Source: Cavia porcellus
Taxonomy: Eukaryota; Chordata; Mammalia; Rodentia; Caviidae
Direction of reading: 5' to 3'
DNA length: 64,000 bases
NCBI RefSeq assembly: GCF_034190915.1
Contig: NW_026947626.1
Span: 1-64,000, forward strand
Numbering within the stretch: position 1 is the stretch's first letter; every line of letters begins with the position of its first letter. Positions 52,801 through 64,000 of this stretch are shown here, piece after piece. Under the pieces are notes generated by a model that saw only the letters and a program-made list of their open reading frames with translations, searched no databases and was not told the DNA's origin. A program made the translations under genes and the position numbers.

Positions 52801-54428
52801 GAATGTAATGTAACACACTCCCATACAATGCGCACCACCCCGTGATGTTTTTCTCACTCCTACTAGTGAATGTAATGTAACAAACACCCATACAATGGGC
52901 ACCACCCCGTGATGTTTTTCAGAAACCTTTCCTACATTGCCACTGCATGTTCCCTGACCTCTCCATGCTGAGCACCCCGCGGTGCTTTTCTCCATCCTAC
53001 ATTGCCACTCACTGCCTATCCTAATTCAGACCCTCCGATTCACACCACCCCGTGATGTTTTTCTCACTCCTACTAGTGAATGTAATGTAACACACACCCA
53101 TACAATGCGCACCACCCCGCGATGTTTTTCTCACTCCTACTAGTGAATGTAATGTAACACACACCCATACAATGCGCACCACCACGCGATGTTTTTCTCA
53201 CTCCTACTAGTGAATGTAATGTAACACACACCCATACAATGCGCACCACCCCGTGATGTTTTTCTCACTCCTACTAGTGAATGTAATGTAACACACACCC
53301 ATTCAATGCGCACCACCCCGCGATGTTTTTCTCACTCCTACTTGTGAATGTAATGTAACACACACCCATACAATGCGCACCACCACGCGATGTTTTTCAG
53401 AAACCTATCCTACAATGCCACTGCATGTTCCCTGACCTCCCCATGCTGACCACCCCGCGGTGCTTTTCTCCATCCTACATTGCCACTCACTGCCTATCCT
53501 AATTCAGAACCTCCGATTCACACCACCCCGTGATGTTTTTCTCACTCCTACTTTTGAATGTAATGTAACACACACCCATACAATGCGCACCACCCCGTGA
53601 TGTTTTTCTCACTCCTACTAGTGAATGTAATGTAACACACACCCATACAATGCGCACCTCCCCGCGATGTTTTTCAGAAACCTATCCTACATTGCCACTG
53701 CATGTTCCCTGACCTCCCCATGCTGACCACCCCGCGGTGCTTTTCTCCATCCTACATTGCCACTCACATCCTATCCTAATTCAGACCCTCCGATTCACAC
53801 CACCCCGTGATGTTTTTGTCACTCCTACTAGTGAATGTAATGTAACACACACCCATACAATGCGCACCACCCCGTGATGTTTTTCTCACTCCTACTAGTG
53901 AATGTAATGTAACACACACCCATACAATGCGCACCACCCCGTGATGTTTTTCAGAAACCTATTCTACATTGCCACTGCATGTTCCCTGACCTCCCCATGC
54001 TGAACACCCCGCGGTGCTTTTCTCCATCCTACATTGCCACTCACTGCCTATCCTAATTCAGACCATCCGATTCACACCACCACGTGATGTTTTTCTCACT
54101 CCAACTAGTGAATGTAATGTAACACACACCCATACAATGCGCACCACCCCGTGATGTTTTTCTCTCTCCTACTAGTGAATGTAATGTAACACACACCCAT
54201 ACATTGCGCACCACCCCGCGAGGTTTTTCAGAAACCTATCCTACATTGCTACTGCATGTTCCCTGACCTCCCCATGCTGACCACCCCGCGGTGCTTTTCT
54301 CCATCCTACATTGCCACTCACTGCCTATCTTAATACAGACGCTCCGATTCACACCACCCCGTGATGTTTTTCTCACTCCTACTAGTGAATGTAATGTAAC
54401 ACACACCCATACAATGCGCACCACCCCG
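49805..54428 (+). repeat. 4,624-bp super-repeat, copy 2
   Basis: The module order is identical to copy 1. By eye I found about ten single-base differences (for example near 46311/50935, 46807/51431, 47324/51948, 48009/52633, 48361/52985, 48721/53345, 49732/54356 and 49910/54534), suggesting about 99.8% identity. Whole-block copying is far more recent than the divergence among the units inside it. Confidence 0.93.
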
Positions 54429-57189
54429 TGATGTTTTTCTCACTCCTACTAGTGAATATAATGTAACAGACACCCATACAATGCGCACCACCCCGCGATG
54501 TTTTTCAGAAACCTATCCTACGTTGCCACTGCCTGTTCCCTGACCTCCCTATGCTGACCACCTCGCGGTGCTTTTCTCCATCCTACATTGCCACTCACTG
54601 CCTATCCTAATTCAGACCCTCCGATTCACACCACCCCGTGATGTTTTTCTCACTCCTACTAGTGAATGTAATGTAACACACACCCATACAATGCGCACCA
54701 CCCCGTGATGTTTTTCTCACTCCTACTAGTGAATGTAATGTAACACACACCCATACAATGCGCGCCACCCCGCGATGTTTATCAGAAACCTATCCTACTT
54801 TGCCACTACATGTTCCCTGAACTCCCCATGCTGACCACCCCGCGGTGCTTTTCTCCATCCTACATTGCCACTCACTGCCTATCCTAATTCAGGCCCTCGG
54901 ATTCACACCACCCCGTGATGTTTCTCTCACTCCTACTAGTGAATGTAATGTAACACACACCCATACAATGCGCACCACCCCGTGATGTTTTTCTCACTCC
55001 TACTAGTGAATGTAATGTAACACACACCCATACAATGCGCACCACCCCGTGATGTTTTTCAGAAACCTATCCTACATTGCCACTGCATGTTCCCTGACCT
55101 CCCCATGCTGACCACCCCACGGTGCTTTTCTCCATCCTACATTGCCACTCACTGCCTATCCTAATTCAGACCCTCCGATTCACACCACCCCGTGATGTTT
55201 TTCTCACTCCTACTAGTGAATGTAATGTAACACACACCCATACAATGCGCACCACCCCGTGAGGTTTTTCTCACTCCTACTACTGAATGTAATGTAACAC
55301 ACACCCATACAATGCGCACCACCCCGCGGTGTTTTTCAGAAACCTATCCAACATTGCCACTGCATGTTCCCTGACCTCCCCATGCTGAACACACCGCGGT
55401 GCTTTTCTCCATCCTACATTGCCACTCACTGCCTATCCTAATTCAGACCATCCGATTCACACCACCCCGTGATGTTTTTCTCACTCTTACTAGTGAATGT
55501 AATGTAACACACACCCATACAATGCGCACCACCCCGTGATGTTTTTCTCACTCCTACTAGTGAATGTAATGTAACACACACCCATACAATGTGCAGCATC
55601 CCGCGATGTTTTTCAGAAACCTATCCTACATTGCCACTGCATGTTCCCTGACCTCCCCATGCTGACCACCCCGCGGTGCTTTTCTCCATCCTACATTGCC
55701 ACTCACTGCCTATCCTAATTCAGACCCTCTGATTCACACCACCCTGTGATGTTTTTCTCACTCCTACTAGTGAATGTAATGTAACAAACACCCATACAAT
55801 GCGCACCACCCCATGATGTTTTTCTCAATCCTACTAGTGAATGTTATGTAACACACACCCATACAATGCGCACCACCCCGCGATGTTTTTCAGAAACCTA
55901 TCCTACATTGCCACTGCATGTTCCCTGACCTCCCCATGCTGACCACCCCGCGGTTCTTTTCTCCATCCTACATTGCCACTCACTGCCTATCCTAATTCAG
56001 ACCCTCCGATTAACACCACCCCGTGATTTTTTTCTCACTCCTACTAGTGAATGTAATGTAACACACACCCATACAATGCGCACCACCCCGTGATGTTTTT
56101 CTCACTCCTACTAGTGAATGTAATGTAACACACACCCATTCAATGCGCACCACCCCGCGATGTTTTTCTCACTCCTACTAGTGAATGTAATGTAACACAC
56201 ACCCATACAATGCGCACCACCCCGTGATTTTTTTCTCACTCCTACTAGTGAATGTAATGTAACACACACCCATACAATGCGCACCACCCCGTGATGTTTT
56301 TCTCACTCCTACTAGTGAATGTAATGTAACACACACCCATTCAATGCGCACCACCCCGCGATGTTTTTCTCACTCCTACTAGTGAATGTAATGTAACACA
56401 CACCCATTCAATGCGCACCACCCCGCGATCTTTTTCAGAAACCTATCCTACATTGTCACTGCATGTTCCCTGACCTCCCCATGCTGACCACCCCGCGGTG
56501 CTTTTCTCCATCCTACATTGCCACTCACTGCCTATCCTAATTCAGACCCTCAGATTCACACCACCCCGTGATGTTTTTCTCACTCCTACTAGTAAATGTA
56601 ATGTAACACACACCCATACAATGCGCACCACCCCGTGATGTTTTTCTCACTCCTACCAGTGAATGTAATGTAACACACCCCCATACCATGCGCACCACAC
56701 CGCGATGTTTTTCAGAAACCTATCCTACATTGCCACTGCATGTTCCCTGACCTCCCCATGCTGACCACCCCGCGGTGCTTTTCTCCATCCTACATTGCCA
56801 CTCACTGCCTATCCTAATTCAGACCCTCCGATTCACACCATCCCGTGATGTTTTTCTCACTCCAACTAGTGAATGTAATGTAACACACTCCCATACAATG
56901 CGCACCACCCCGTGATGTTTTTCTCACTACTACTAGTGAATGTAATGTAACAAACACCCATACAATGGGCACCACCCCGTGATGTTTTTCAGAAACCTTT
57001 CCTACATTGCCACTGCATGTTCCCTGACCTCTCCATGCTGAGCACCCCGCGGTGCTTTTCTCCATCCTACATTGCCACTCACTGCCTATCCTAATTCAGA
57101 CCCTCCGATTCACACCACCCCGTGATGTTTTTCTCACTCCTACTAGTGAATGTAATGTAACACACACCCATACAATGCGCACCACCCCG
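54429..57189 (+). repeat. 4,624-bp super-repeat, partial copy 3 lacking two units
   Basis: C starts 54566 and 54843 match copy 2 at +4,624. Those at 55120, 55397, 55674, 55951, 56496, 56773 and 57050 match copy 2 at +4,070. The 554-bp difference is exactly two 277-bp units. The unit spanning the join has the TTCTCTCACTCC A of the 50219 unit and the TGATG-headed B plus CCCCACGGTGC of the 51050 unit, so exchange occurred between about 54,916 and 55,050. Homology stops near 57,190, in the five-A run. Confidence 0.92.
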
Positions 57190-60100
57190 TGATGTTTTTC
57201 TCACTCCTACTAGTCAATGTAATGTAACACACACCCATACAATGCGCACCACCCCGTGATGTTTTTCTCACTCCTACTAGTGAATGTAATGTAACACAAA
57301 CCCATACAATGCGCACCACACCGTGATGTTTTTCTCACTCCTACTAGTGAATGTAATGTAACACACACCCATACAAGGCGCACCACCCATGATGTTTTTC
57401 TCACTCCTACTAGTGAATATAATGTAACAGACACCCATACAATGCGCACCACCCCGCGATGTTTTTCAGAAACCTATCCTACGTTGCCACTGCATGTTCC
57501 CTGACCTACCTATGCTGACCACCTAGCGGTGCTTTTCTCCATCCTACATTGCCACTCACTGCCTATCCTCATTCAGACCCTCCGATTCACACCACCCCGT
57601 GATGTTTTTCTCACTCCTACTAGTGAATGTAATGTAACACACACCCATACAAGGCGCACCACCCATGATGTTTTTCTCACTCCTACTAGTGAATGTAATG
57701 TAACACACACCCATACAATGCGCACCACCCCGTGATGTTTTTCTCACTCCTACTAGTGAATGTAATATAACACACACCCATACAATGCGCATCACCCCGC
57801 GATGTTTTTCAGAAACCTATCCTACATTGCCACTACATGTTCCTTGACCTCCCCAGGCTAACCACCCCGCGGTGCTTTTCTCCATCCTACATTGCCACTC
57901 ACTGCCTATCCTAATTCAGACCCTCGGATTCACACCACCCCGTGATGTTTTTCTCACTCCTACTAGTGAATGTAATGTAACACACACCCATACAATGCGC
58001 ACCACCCCGTGATGTTTTTCTCACTCCTACTAGTGAATGTAATGTAACACACACCCATACAATGCGCACCACCACGCGATGTTTTTCAGAAACCTATCCT
58101 ACATTGCCACTGCATGTTCCCTGACCTCCCCATGCTGACCACCCCGCGGTGCTTTTCTCCATCCTACATTGCCACTCACTGCCTATCCTAATTCAGACCC
58201 TCCGATTCACACCACACCTTGATGTTTTTCTCAATCCTACTAGTGAATGTAATGTAACACACACCCATACAATGCGCACCACCCCGTGAGGTTTTTCTCA
58301 CTCCTACTAGTGAATGTAATGTAACACACACCCATACAATGCGCACCACCCCGCGGTGTTTTTCAGAAACCTATCCTACATTGCCACTGCATGTTCCCTG
58401 ACCTCCCCATGCTGACCACCCCGCGGTGCTTTTCTCCATCCTACATTGCCACTCACTGCCTATCCTAATTCAGACCATCCGATTCACACCACCCCGTGAT
58501 GTTTTTCTCACTCTTACCAGTGAATGTAATGTAACACACACCCATACAATGCGCACCACCCCGTGATGTTTTTCTCACTCCTCCTAGTGAATGTAATGTA
58601 ACACACACCCATACAATGTGCACCATCCCGCGAAGTTTTTCAGAAACCTATCCTACATTGCCACTGCATGTTCCCTGACCTCCCCATGCTGACCACCCCG
58701 CGGTGCTTTTCTCCATCCTACATTGCCACTCACTGCCTATCCTAATTCAGACCATCCGATTCACACCACCCCGTGATGTTTTCTCACTCCTACTAGTCAA
58801 TGTAATGTAACACACACCCATACAATGCGCACCACCCCGTGATGTTTTTCTCACTCCTACTAGTGAATGTAATGTAAAACACACCCATACAATGCGCACC
58901 ACGCCGCGATGTTTTTCAGAAACCTATGCTACATTGCCACTGCATGTTCCCTGACCTCCCCATGCTGAGCACCCGGCGGTGCTTTTCTCCATCCTACATT
59001 GCCACTCACTGCCTATCCTAATTCCGACCCTCTGATTCACACCACCCCGTGATGTTTTTCTCACTCCTACTAGTCAATGTAATGTAACACACACCCATAC
59101 AATGCGCACCACCCCGTGATGTTTTTCTCACTCCTACTTGTGAATGTCATGTAACACACACCCATACAATGCGCACCACCCCGCGATGTTTTTCAGAAAC
59201 CTATCCTACATTGCCACTGCATGCTCCCTGACCTCCCCATGCTGACGACCCCGCGGTGCTTTTCTCCATCCTACATTGCCACTCACTGCCTATCCTCATT
59301 CAGACCCTCCGATTCACACCACCCCGTGATGTTTTTCTCACTCCTACTAGTGAATGTAATGTAACACACACCCATACAATGCGCACCACCCCATGATGTT
59401 TTTCTCAATCCTACTAGTGAATGTAATGTAACACACACCCATACAATGCGCACCACCCCGCGATGTTTTTCAGAAACCTATCCTACTTTGCCACTGCATG
59501 TTCCCTGACCTCCCCATGCTGACCACCCTGCGGTGCTTTTCTCCATCCTACATTGCCACTCACTGCCTATCCTAATTCAGACCCTCCGATTCACTCCACA
59601 CCGTGATGTTTTTCTAACTCCTACTAGTGAATGTAATGTAACACACACCCATACAATGCGCACCACCCCGTGAGGTTTTTCTCACTCCTACTAGTGAATG
59701 TAATGTAACACACACCCATACAATGGGCACCACCCCACGGTGTTTTTCAGAAACCTATCCAACATTGCCACTGCATGTTCCCTGACCTCCCCATGCTGAC
59801 CACCCCGCGGTGCTTTTCTCCATCCTACATTGCCACTCACTGCCTATCCTAATTCAGACCCTCCGATTCACACCATCCCGTGATGTTTTTCTCACTCCTA
59901 CTAGTGAATGTAATGTAACACACACCCATACAATGCGCACCACCCCGTGATGTTTTTCTCACTCCTACTAGTGAATGTAATGTAACACACACCCATACAA
60001 TGGGCACCACCCCGCGATCTTTTTCAGAAACCTTTCCTACATTGCCACTGCATGTTCCCTGACCTCCCCATGCTGACCACCCCGCGGTGCTTTTCTCCAT

Positions 60101-60299
60101 CCTACATTGCCACTCACTGCCTATCCTAATTCAGACCCTCCGATTCACACCACCCCGTGATGTTTTTCTCACTCCTACTAGTGAATGTAATGTAACACAC
60201 ACCCATACAATGCGCACCACCCCGTGATGTTTTTCTCACTCCTACTAGTCAATGTAATGTAACACACACCCATACAATGCGCACCACCCCGTGATGTTT

Positions 60300-60960
60300 T
60301 TCTCACTCCTACTAGTGAATGTAATGTAACACACACCCATACAAGGCGCACCACCCATGATGTTTTTCTCACTCCTACTAGTGAATGTAATGTAAAACAC
60401 ACCCATACAATGCGCACCACACCGCGATGTTTTTCAGAAACCTATCCTACATGGCCACTGCATGTTCCCTGACCTCCCCATGCTGACCACCCCGCGGTGC
60501 TTTTCTCCATCCTACATTGCTACTCACTGCCTATCCTAATTCAGACCCTCCAATTCACACCACCCCGTGATGTTTTTCTCACTCCTACTAGTGAATATAA
60601 TGTAACAGACACCCATACAATGCGCACCACCCCGCGATGTTTTTCAGAAACCTATCCTACGTTGCCACTGCATGTTCCCTGACCTCCCTATGCTGACCAC
60701 CTCGCGGTGATTTTCTCCATCCTACAATGCCACTAACTGCCTATCCTAATTCAGACTCTCCAATTCACACCACCCCGTGATGTTTTTCTCACTCCTACTA
60801 GTGAATATAATGTAACACACACCCATACAAGGCGCACCACCCATGATGTTTTTCTCACTCCTACTAGTGAATGTAATGTAACACACACCCATACAATGCG
60901 CACCACCCCGTGATGTTTTTCTCACTCCTACTAGTGAATGTAATGTAACACACACCCATA
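60300..60960 (+). repeat. Local duplication, copy 1 (offset ~1,449 bp)
   Basis: The stretch includes the AAGGCGC A module, a GTAAAACAC A module, a B with ACATGGCCACTG, the one-A unit 60495-60704, a B with CTACGTTGCC, and a C with ACTAACTGCC. All reappear in the same order from about 61,750, with a few single-base differences. Confidence 0.85.
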
Positions 60961-61749
60961 CAATGCGCACCACCACGCGATGTGTTTCAGAAACCTATCC
61001 TACATTGCCACTGCCTGTTCCCTGACCTCCCCATGCTGACCACCCCGCGGTGCTTTTCTCCATCCTACATTGCCACTCACTGCCTATCCTAATTCAGACC
61101 CTCCGATTCACACCACCCCGTGATGTTTTTCTCACTCCTACTAGTGAATGTAATGTAACACACACCCACACAATGCACATCACCCCGTGATGTTTTTCTC
61201 AATCCTACTAGTGAATGTAATGTAACACACACCCATACAATGCACACCACCCCGTGATGTTTTTCAGAAACCTATCCTACATTGCCACTGCATGTTCCCT
61301 GACCTCCGAATGCTGACCACCCCGCGGTACTTTTCTCCATCCTACATTGCCACTCACTGCCTATCCTAATTCAGACCCTCCGATTCACACCACCCCGTGA
61401 TGTTTTTCTCACTCCTACTAGTGAATGTAATGTAACACACACCCATACAATGCGCACCACCCCGTGAGGTTTTTCTCACTCCTACTAGTGAATGTAATGT
61501 AACACACACCCATATAATGCGCACCACCCCGCGGTGTTTTTCAGAAACCTATCCTACATTGCCACTGCATGTTCCCTGACCTCCCCATGCTGACCACCCC
61601 GCGGTGCTTTTCTCCATCCTACATTCCCACTCACTGCCTATCCTAATTCAGACCATCCGATTCACACCACCCCGTGATGTTTTTCTCACTCTTACTAGTG
61701 AATGTAATGTAACAAAAACCCATACAATGCGCACCAACCCGTGATGTTT

Positions 61750-62400
61750 TCTCACTCCTACTAGTGAATGTAATGTAACACACACCCATACAAGGCGCAC
61801 CACCCATGATGTTTTTCTCACTCCTACTAGTGAATGTAATGTAAAACACACCCATACAATGCGCACCACACCGCGATGTTTTTCAGAAACCTATCCTACA
61901 TGGCCACTGCATGTTCCCTGACCTCCCCATGCTGACCACCCCGCGGTGCTTTTCTCCATCCTACATTGCTACTCACTGCCTATCCTAATTCAGACCCTCC
62001 GATTCACACCACCCCGTGATGTTTTTCTCACTCCTACTAGTGAATATAATGTAACAGACACCCATACAATGCGCACCACCCCGCGATGTTTTTCAGAAAC
62101 CTATCCTACGTTGCCACTGCATGTTCCCTGACCTCCCTATGCTGACCACCTCGCGGTGCTTGTCTCCATCCTACATTGCCACTAACTGCCTATCCTAATT
62201 CAGACCCTCCGATTCACACCACCCCGTGATGTTTTTCTCACTCCTACTAGTGAATGTAATGTAACACACACCCATACAAGGAGCACCACCCATGATGTTT
62301 TTCTCACTCCTACTAGTGAATGTAATGTAACACACACCCATACAATGCGCACCACCCCGTGATATTTTTCTCACTCCTTAGTGAATGTAATGTAACACAC
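61750..62400 (+). repeat. Local duplication, copy 2 (offset ~1,449 bp)
   Basis: C starts 61944 and 62154 correspond to 60495 and 60705. After about 62,400 the B module changes to the GCATCACCCCGCG and CCAGGCTG variants, which instead match 57.8 kb at an offset of about 4,625 bp. The block is thus a join of two source types. Confidence 0.83.
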
Positions 62401-64000
62401 ACCCATACAATGCGCATCACCCCGCGATGTTTTTCAGAAACCTATCCTACATTGCCACTACATGTTCCCTGACCTCCCCAGGCTGACCACCCCGCGGTGC
62501 TTTTCTCCATCCTACATTGCCACTCATTGCCTATCCTAATTCAGACCCTCGGATTCACACCACCCCGGGTTGTTTTTCTCACTCCTACTAATGAATGTAA
62601 TGTAACATACACCCATACAATGCGCACCACCCCGTGATGTTTTTCTCACTCCTACTAGTGAATGTAATGTAACACACACCCATACAATGCGCACCACCCC
62701 GTGATGTTTTTCTCACTCCTACTAGTCAATGTAATGTAACACACACCCATACAATGCGCACCACCCCGTGATGTTTTTCTCACTCCTACTAGTGAATGTA
62801 ATGTAACACACACCCATAAAATGCGCACCACCCCGCGCTGTTTTTCAGCAACCTATCCTACATTGCCAAAGCATGTTCCCTGACCTCCCCATGCTGACCA
62901 CCCCGCGGTGCTTTTCTCCATCCTACATTGCCACTCACTGCCTATCCTAATTCAGACCATCCGATTCACACCACCCCGTGATCTTTTTCTCACTCTTACT
63001 AGTGAATGTAATGTAACACACACCCATACAATGCGCACCACCCCGCGATGTTTTTCAGAAACCTATCCTACATTGCCACTGCATGTTCCCTGACCTCCCC
63101 ATGCTGACCACCCCGCGGTGCTTTTCTCCATCCTACATTGCCACTCACTGCCTATCCTAATTCAGAACCTCCGATTCACACCACCCCGTGATGTTTTTCT
63201 CACTCCTACTAGTGAATGTAATGTAACACACAGCCATACAATGCGCACCACCCCGTGATGTTTTTCTCACTCCTACTAGTGAATGTAATGTAACACACAC
63301 CCATACAATGCGCACCACCACGCGATGTTTTTCAGAAACCTATCCTACATTGCCACTGCATGTTCCCTCACCTCCCCATGCTGACCACCCCGCGGTGCTT
63401 TTCTCCATCCTACATTGCCACTCACTGCCTATCCTAATTCAGACCCTCCGATTCACACCACCCCGTGATGTTTTTCTCACTCCTACTAGTGAATGTAATG
63501 TAACACACACCCATACAATGCGCACCACCCCGTGATATTTTTCTCACTCCTGCTAGTGAATGTAATGTAACACACACCCATACAATGCGCACCACCCCGT
63601 GATGTTTTTCAGAAACCTATCCTACATTGCCACTGCATGTTCCCTGACCTCCCCATGCTGACCACCCCGCGGTGCTTTTCTCCATCCTACATTGCCACTC
63701 ACTGCCTATCCTAATTCAGACCCTCCGATTCACACCACCCCGTGATGTTTTTCTCACTCCTATTAGTCAATGTAATGTAACACACACCCATACAATGCGC
63801 ACCACCCCGTGAGGTTTTCTCACTCCTACTAGTGAATGTAATGTAAAACACACCCATACAATGCGCACCACACCGCGCTGTTTTTCATCAACCTATCCTA
63901 CATTGCCACTGCATGTTCCCTGACCTCCCCATGCTGACCACCCCGCGGTGCTTTTCTCCATCCTACATTGCCACTCACTGCCTATCCTAATTCAGACCCC

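Larger units (their letters stand above)
1..64000 (+). repeat. Satellite DNA array made of A (67 bp), B (70 bp) and C (73 bp) modules; 277-bp higher-order repeat
   Basis: The whole window reads as head-to-tail copies of three modules in one orientation. About 230 C modules can be placed by their start CGGTGCTTTTCTCC; most successive C starts are exactly 277 bp apart, and the exceptions are mostly 277 plus or minus multiples of 67. Both window ends fall within a C module, so the array continues on each side. I found no inserted transposon, no inverted segment and no unique sequence longer than a few tens of bases. From the consensus unit, base content is 100 C, 36 G, 66 A and 75 T per 277 bp (49% GC), a strong C-over-G strand bias, with 9 CpG per unit. 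I do not recognise the family; species is unknown. A eukaryotic satellite is the only reasonable class, given array length and nested higher-order structure. Confidence 0.97.
57190..64000 (+). repeat. Right mosaic segment with A-rich and one-A units
   Basis: C starts are 57527, 57870, 58147, 58424, 58701, 58977, 59254, 59531, 59808, 60085, 60495, 60705, 61048, 61325, 61602, 61944, 62154, 62495, 62906, 63116, 63393, 63670 and 63947. Four-A (60085, 62495), three-A (57527, 60705, 61602, 62154) and one-A units (60495, 61944, 62906) are concentrated here. An A variant AAGGCGCACCACCCATGATG, one base shorter than usual, occurs near 57374, 57652, 60343, 60831 and 61793. The window ends inside the C module at 63947. 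No gene is present. Confidence 0.87.

Noticed and set aside
1..64000. CRISPR array
   Set aside because: Repeats are 67-73 bp and directly adjacent; there are no unique spacers of regular length, and no cas genes.
1..64000. Known human satellites (alpha 171 bp, beta 68 bp, gamma 220 bp)
   Set aside because: The module length of A is near beta satellite, but the sequence does not resemble it as far as I can recall, and the 277-bp order is different.
1..64000. Coding tandem-repeat protein such as a mucin or zinc-finger array
   Set aside because: Module lengths are not multiples of three and stop codons occur in every frame within at most a few units.
1..64000. rRNA or tRNA gene cluster
   Set aside because: No stem-loop pattern, A/B box pair or conserved rRNA segment is visible in any module.

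Overview
The window is one uninterrupted block of tandem satellite DNA. I see no protein-coding gene, RNA gene, transposon or CRISPR array, and no stretch of unique sequence. It begins and ends inside a repeat module, so the array is larger than 64 kb on both sides. This points to a eukaryotic heterochromatic region (pericentromeric, subtelomeric or a whole satellite arm). The sequence alone does not identify the species, and I do not recognise the repeat as any satellite family I know: it is not alpha, beta or gamma satellite, nor simple-repeat satellite.

The array is built from three related modules, all in the same orientation. Module A is 67 bp, B is 70 bp and C is 73 bp. Each starts with a T-rich head (YGRTGYTTTTC), carries TCCTAC near base 16-25, and ends in CACCACCCCG, so all three look like diverged copies of one ~70-bp ancestor. 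The default higher-order repeat is C-A-A-B (equivalently A-A-B-C), exactly 277 bp, present about 230 times. A clean example lies at 10277-10553. The number of A modules per unit varies from 1 to 6 in exact 67-bp steps (units of 210, 277, 344, 411, 478 and 545 bp), while B and C nearly always occur once each as a pair.

Layout. 1-2.3 kb: the most degenerate part, with truncated B and C modules and many small indels. 2.3-22.7 kb: AABC units with scattered one-A and three/four-A units, and mosaic kilobase-scale homologies at several offsets (about 8.08 kb, 8.55 kb, 16.67 kb, 1,655 bp and 1,040 bp). 22.7-32.8 kb: a 5,051-bp block of 18 units present twice in tandem at about 99.8% identity, followed by a rearranged partial third copy to about 35.3 kb. 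35.3-39.4 kb: ordinary units with local duplications. 39.4-44.3 kb: a tandem duplication of 2,335 bp and 2,612 bp (the second copy is longer by exactly one 277-bp unit). 45.2-57.2 kb: a 4,624-bp super-repeat of 67 modules (37 A, 15 B, 15 C) in two full copies plus a third copy missing exactly two 277-bp units. 57.2-64 kb: a mosaic with several A-rich units and a duplication at an offset of 1,449 bp.

The window therefore records at least four nested levels of amplification: a ~70-bp monomer, the 277-bp higher-order repeat, 2-5 kb super-repeats and tandem copies of those. This is the pattern expected from unequal exchange and segmental amplification. Short open reading frames (up to about 154 codons) occur on both strands but are by-products of the repeat. 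All three module lengths leave remainder 1 when divided by 3, so any frame rotates at each module and no long frame can persist.
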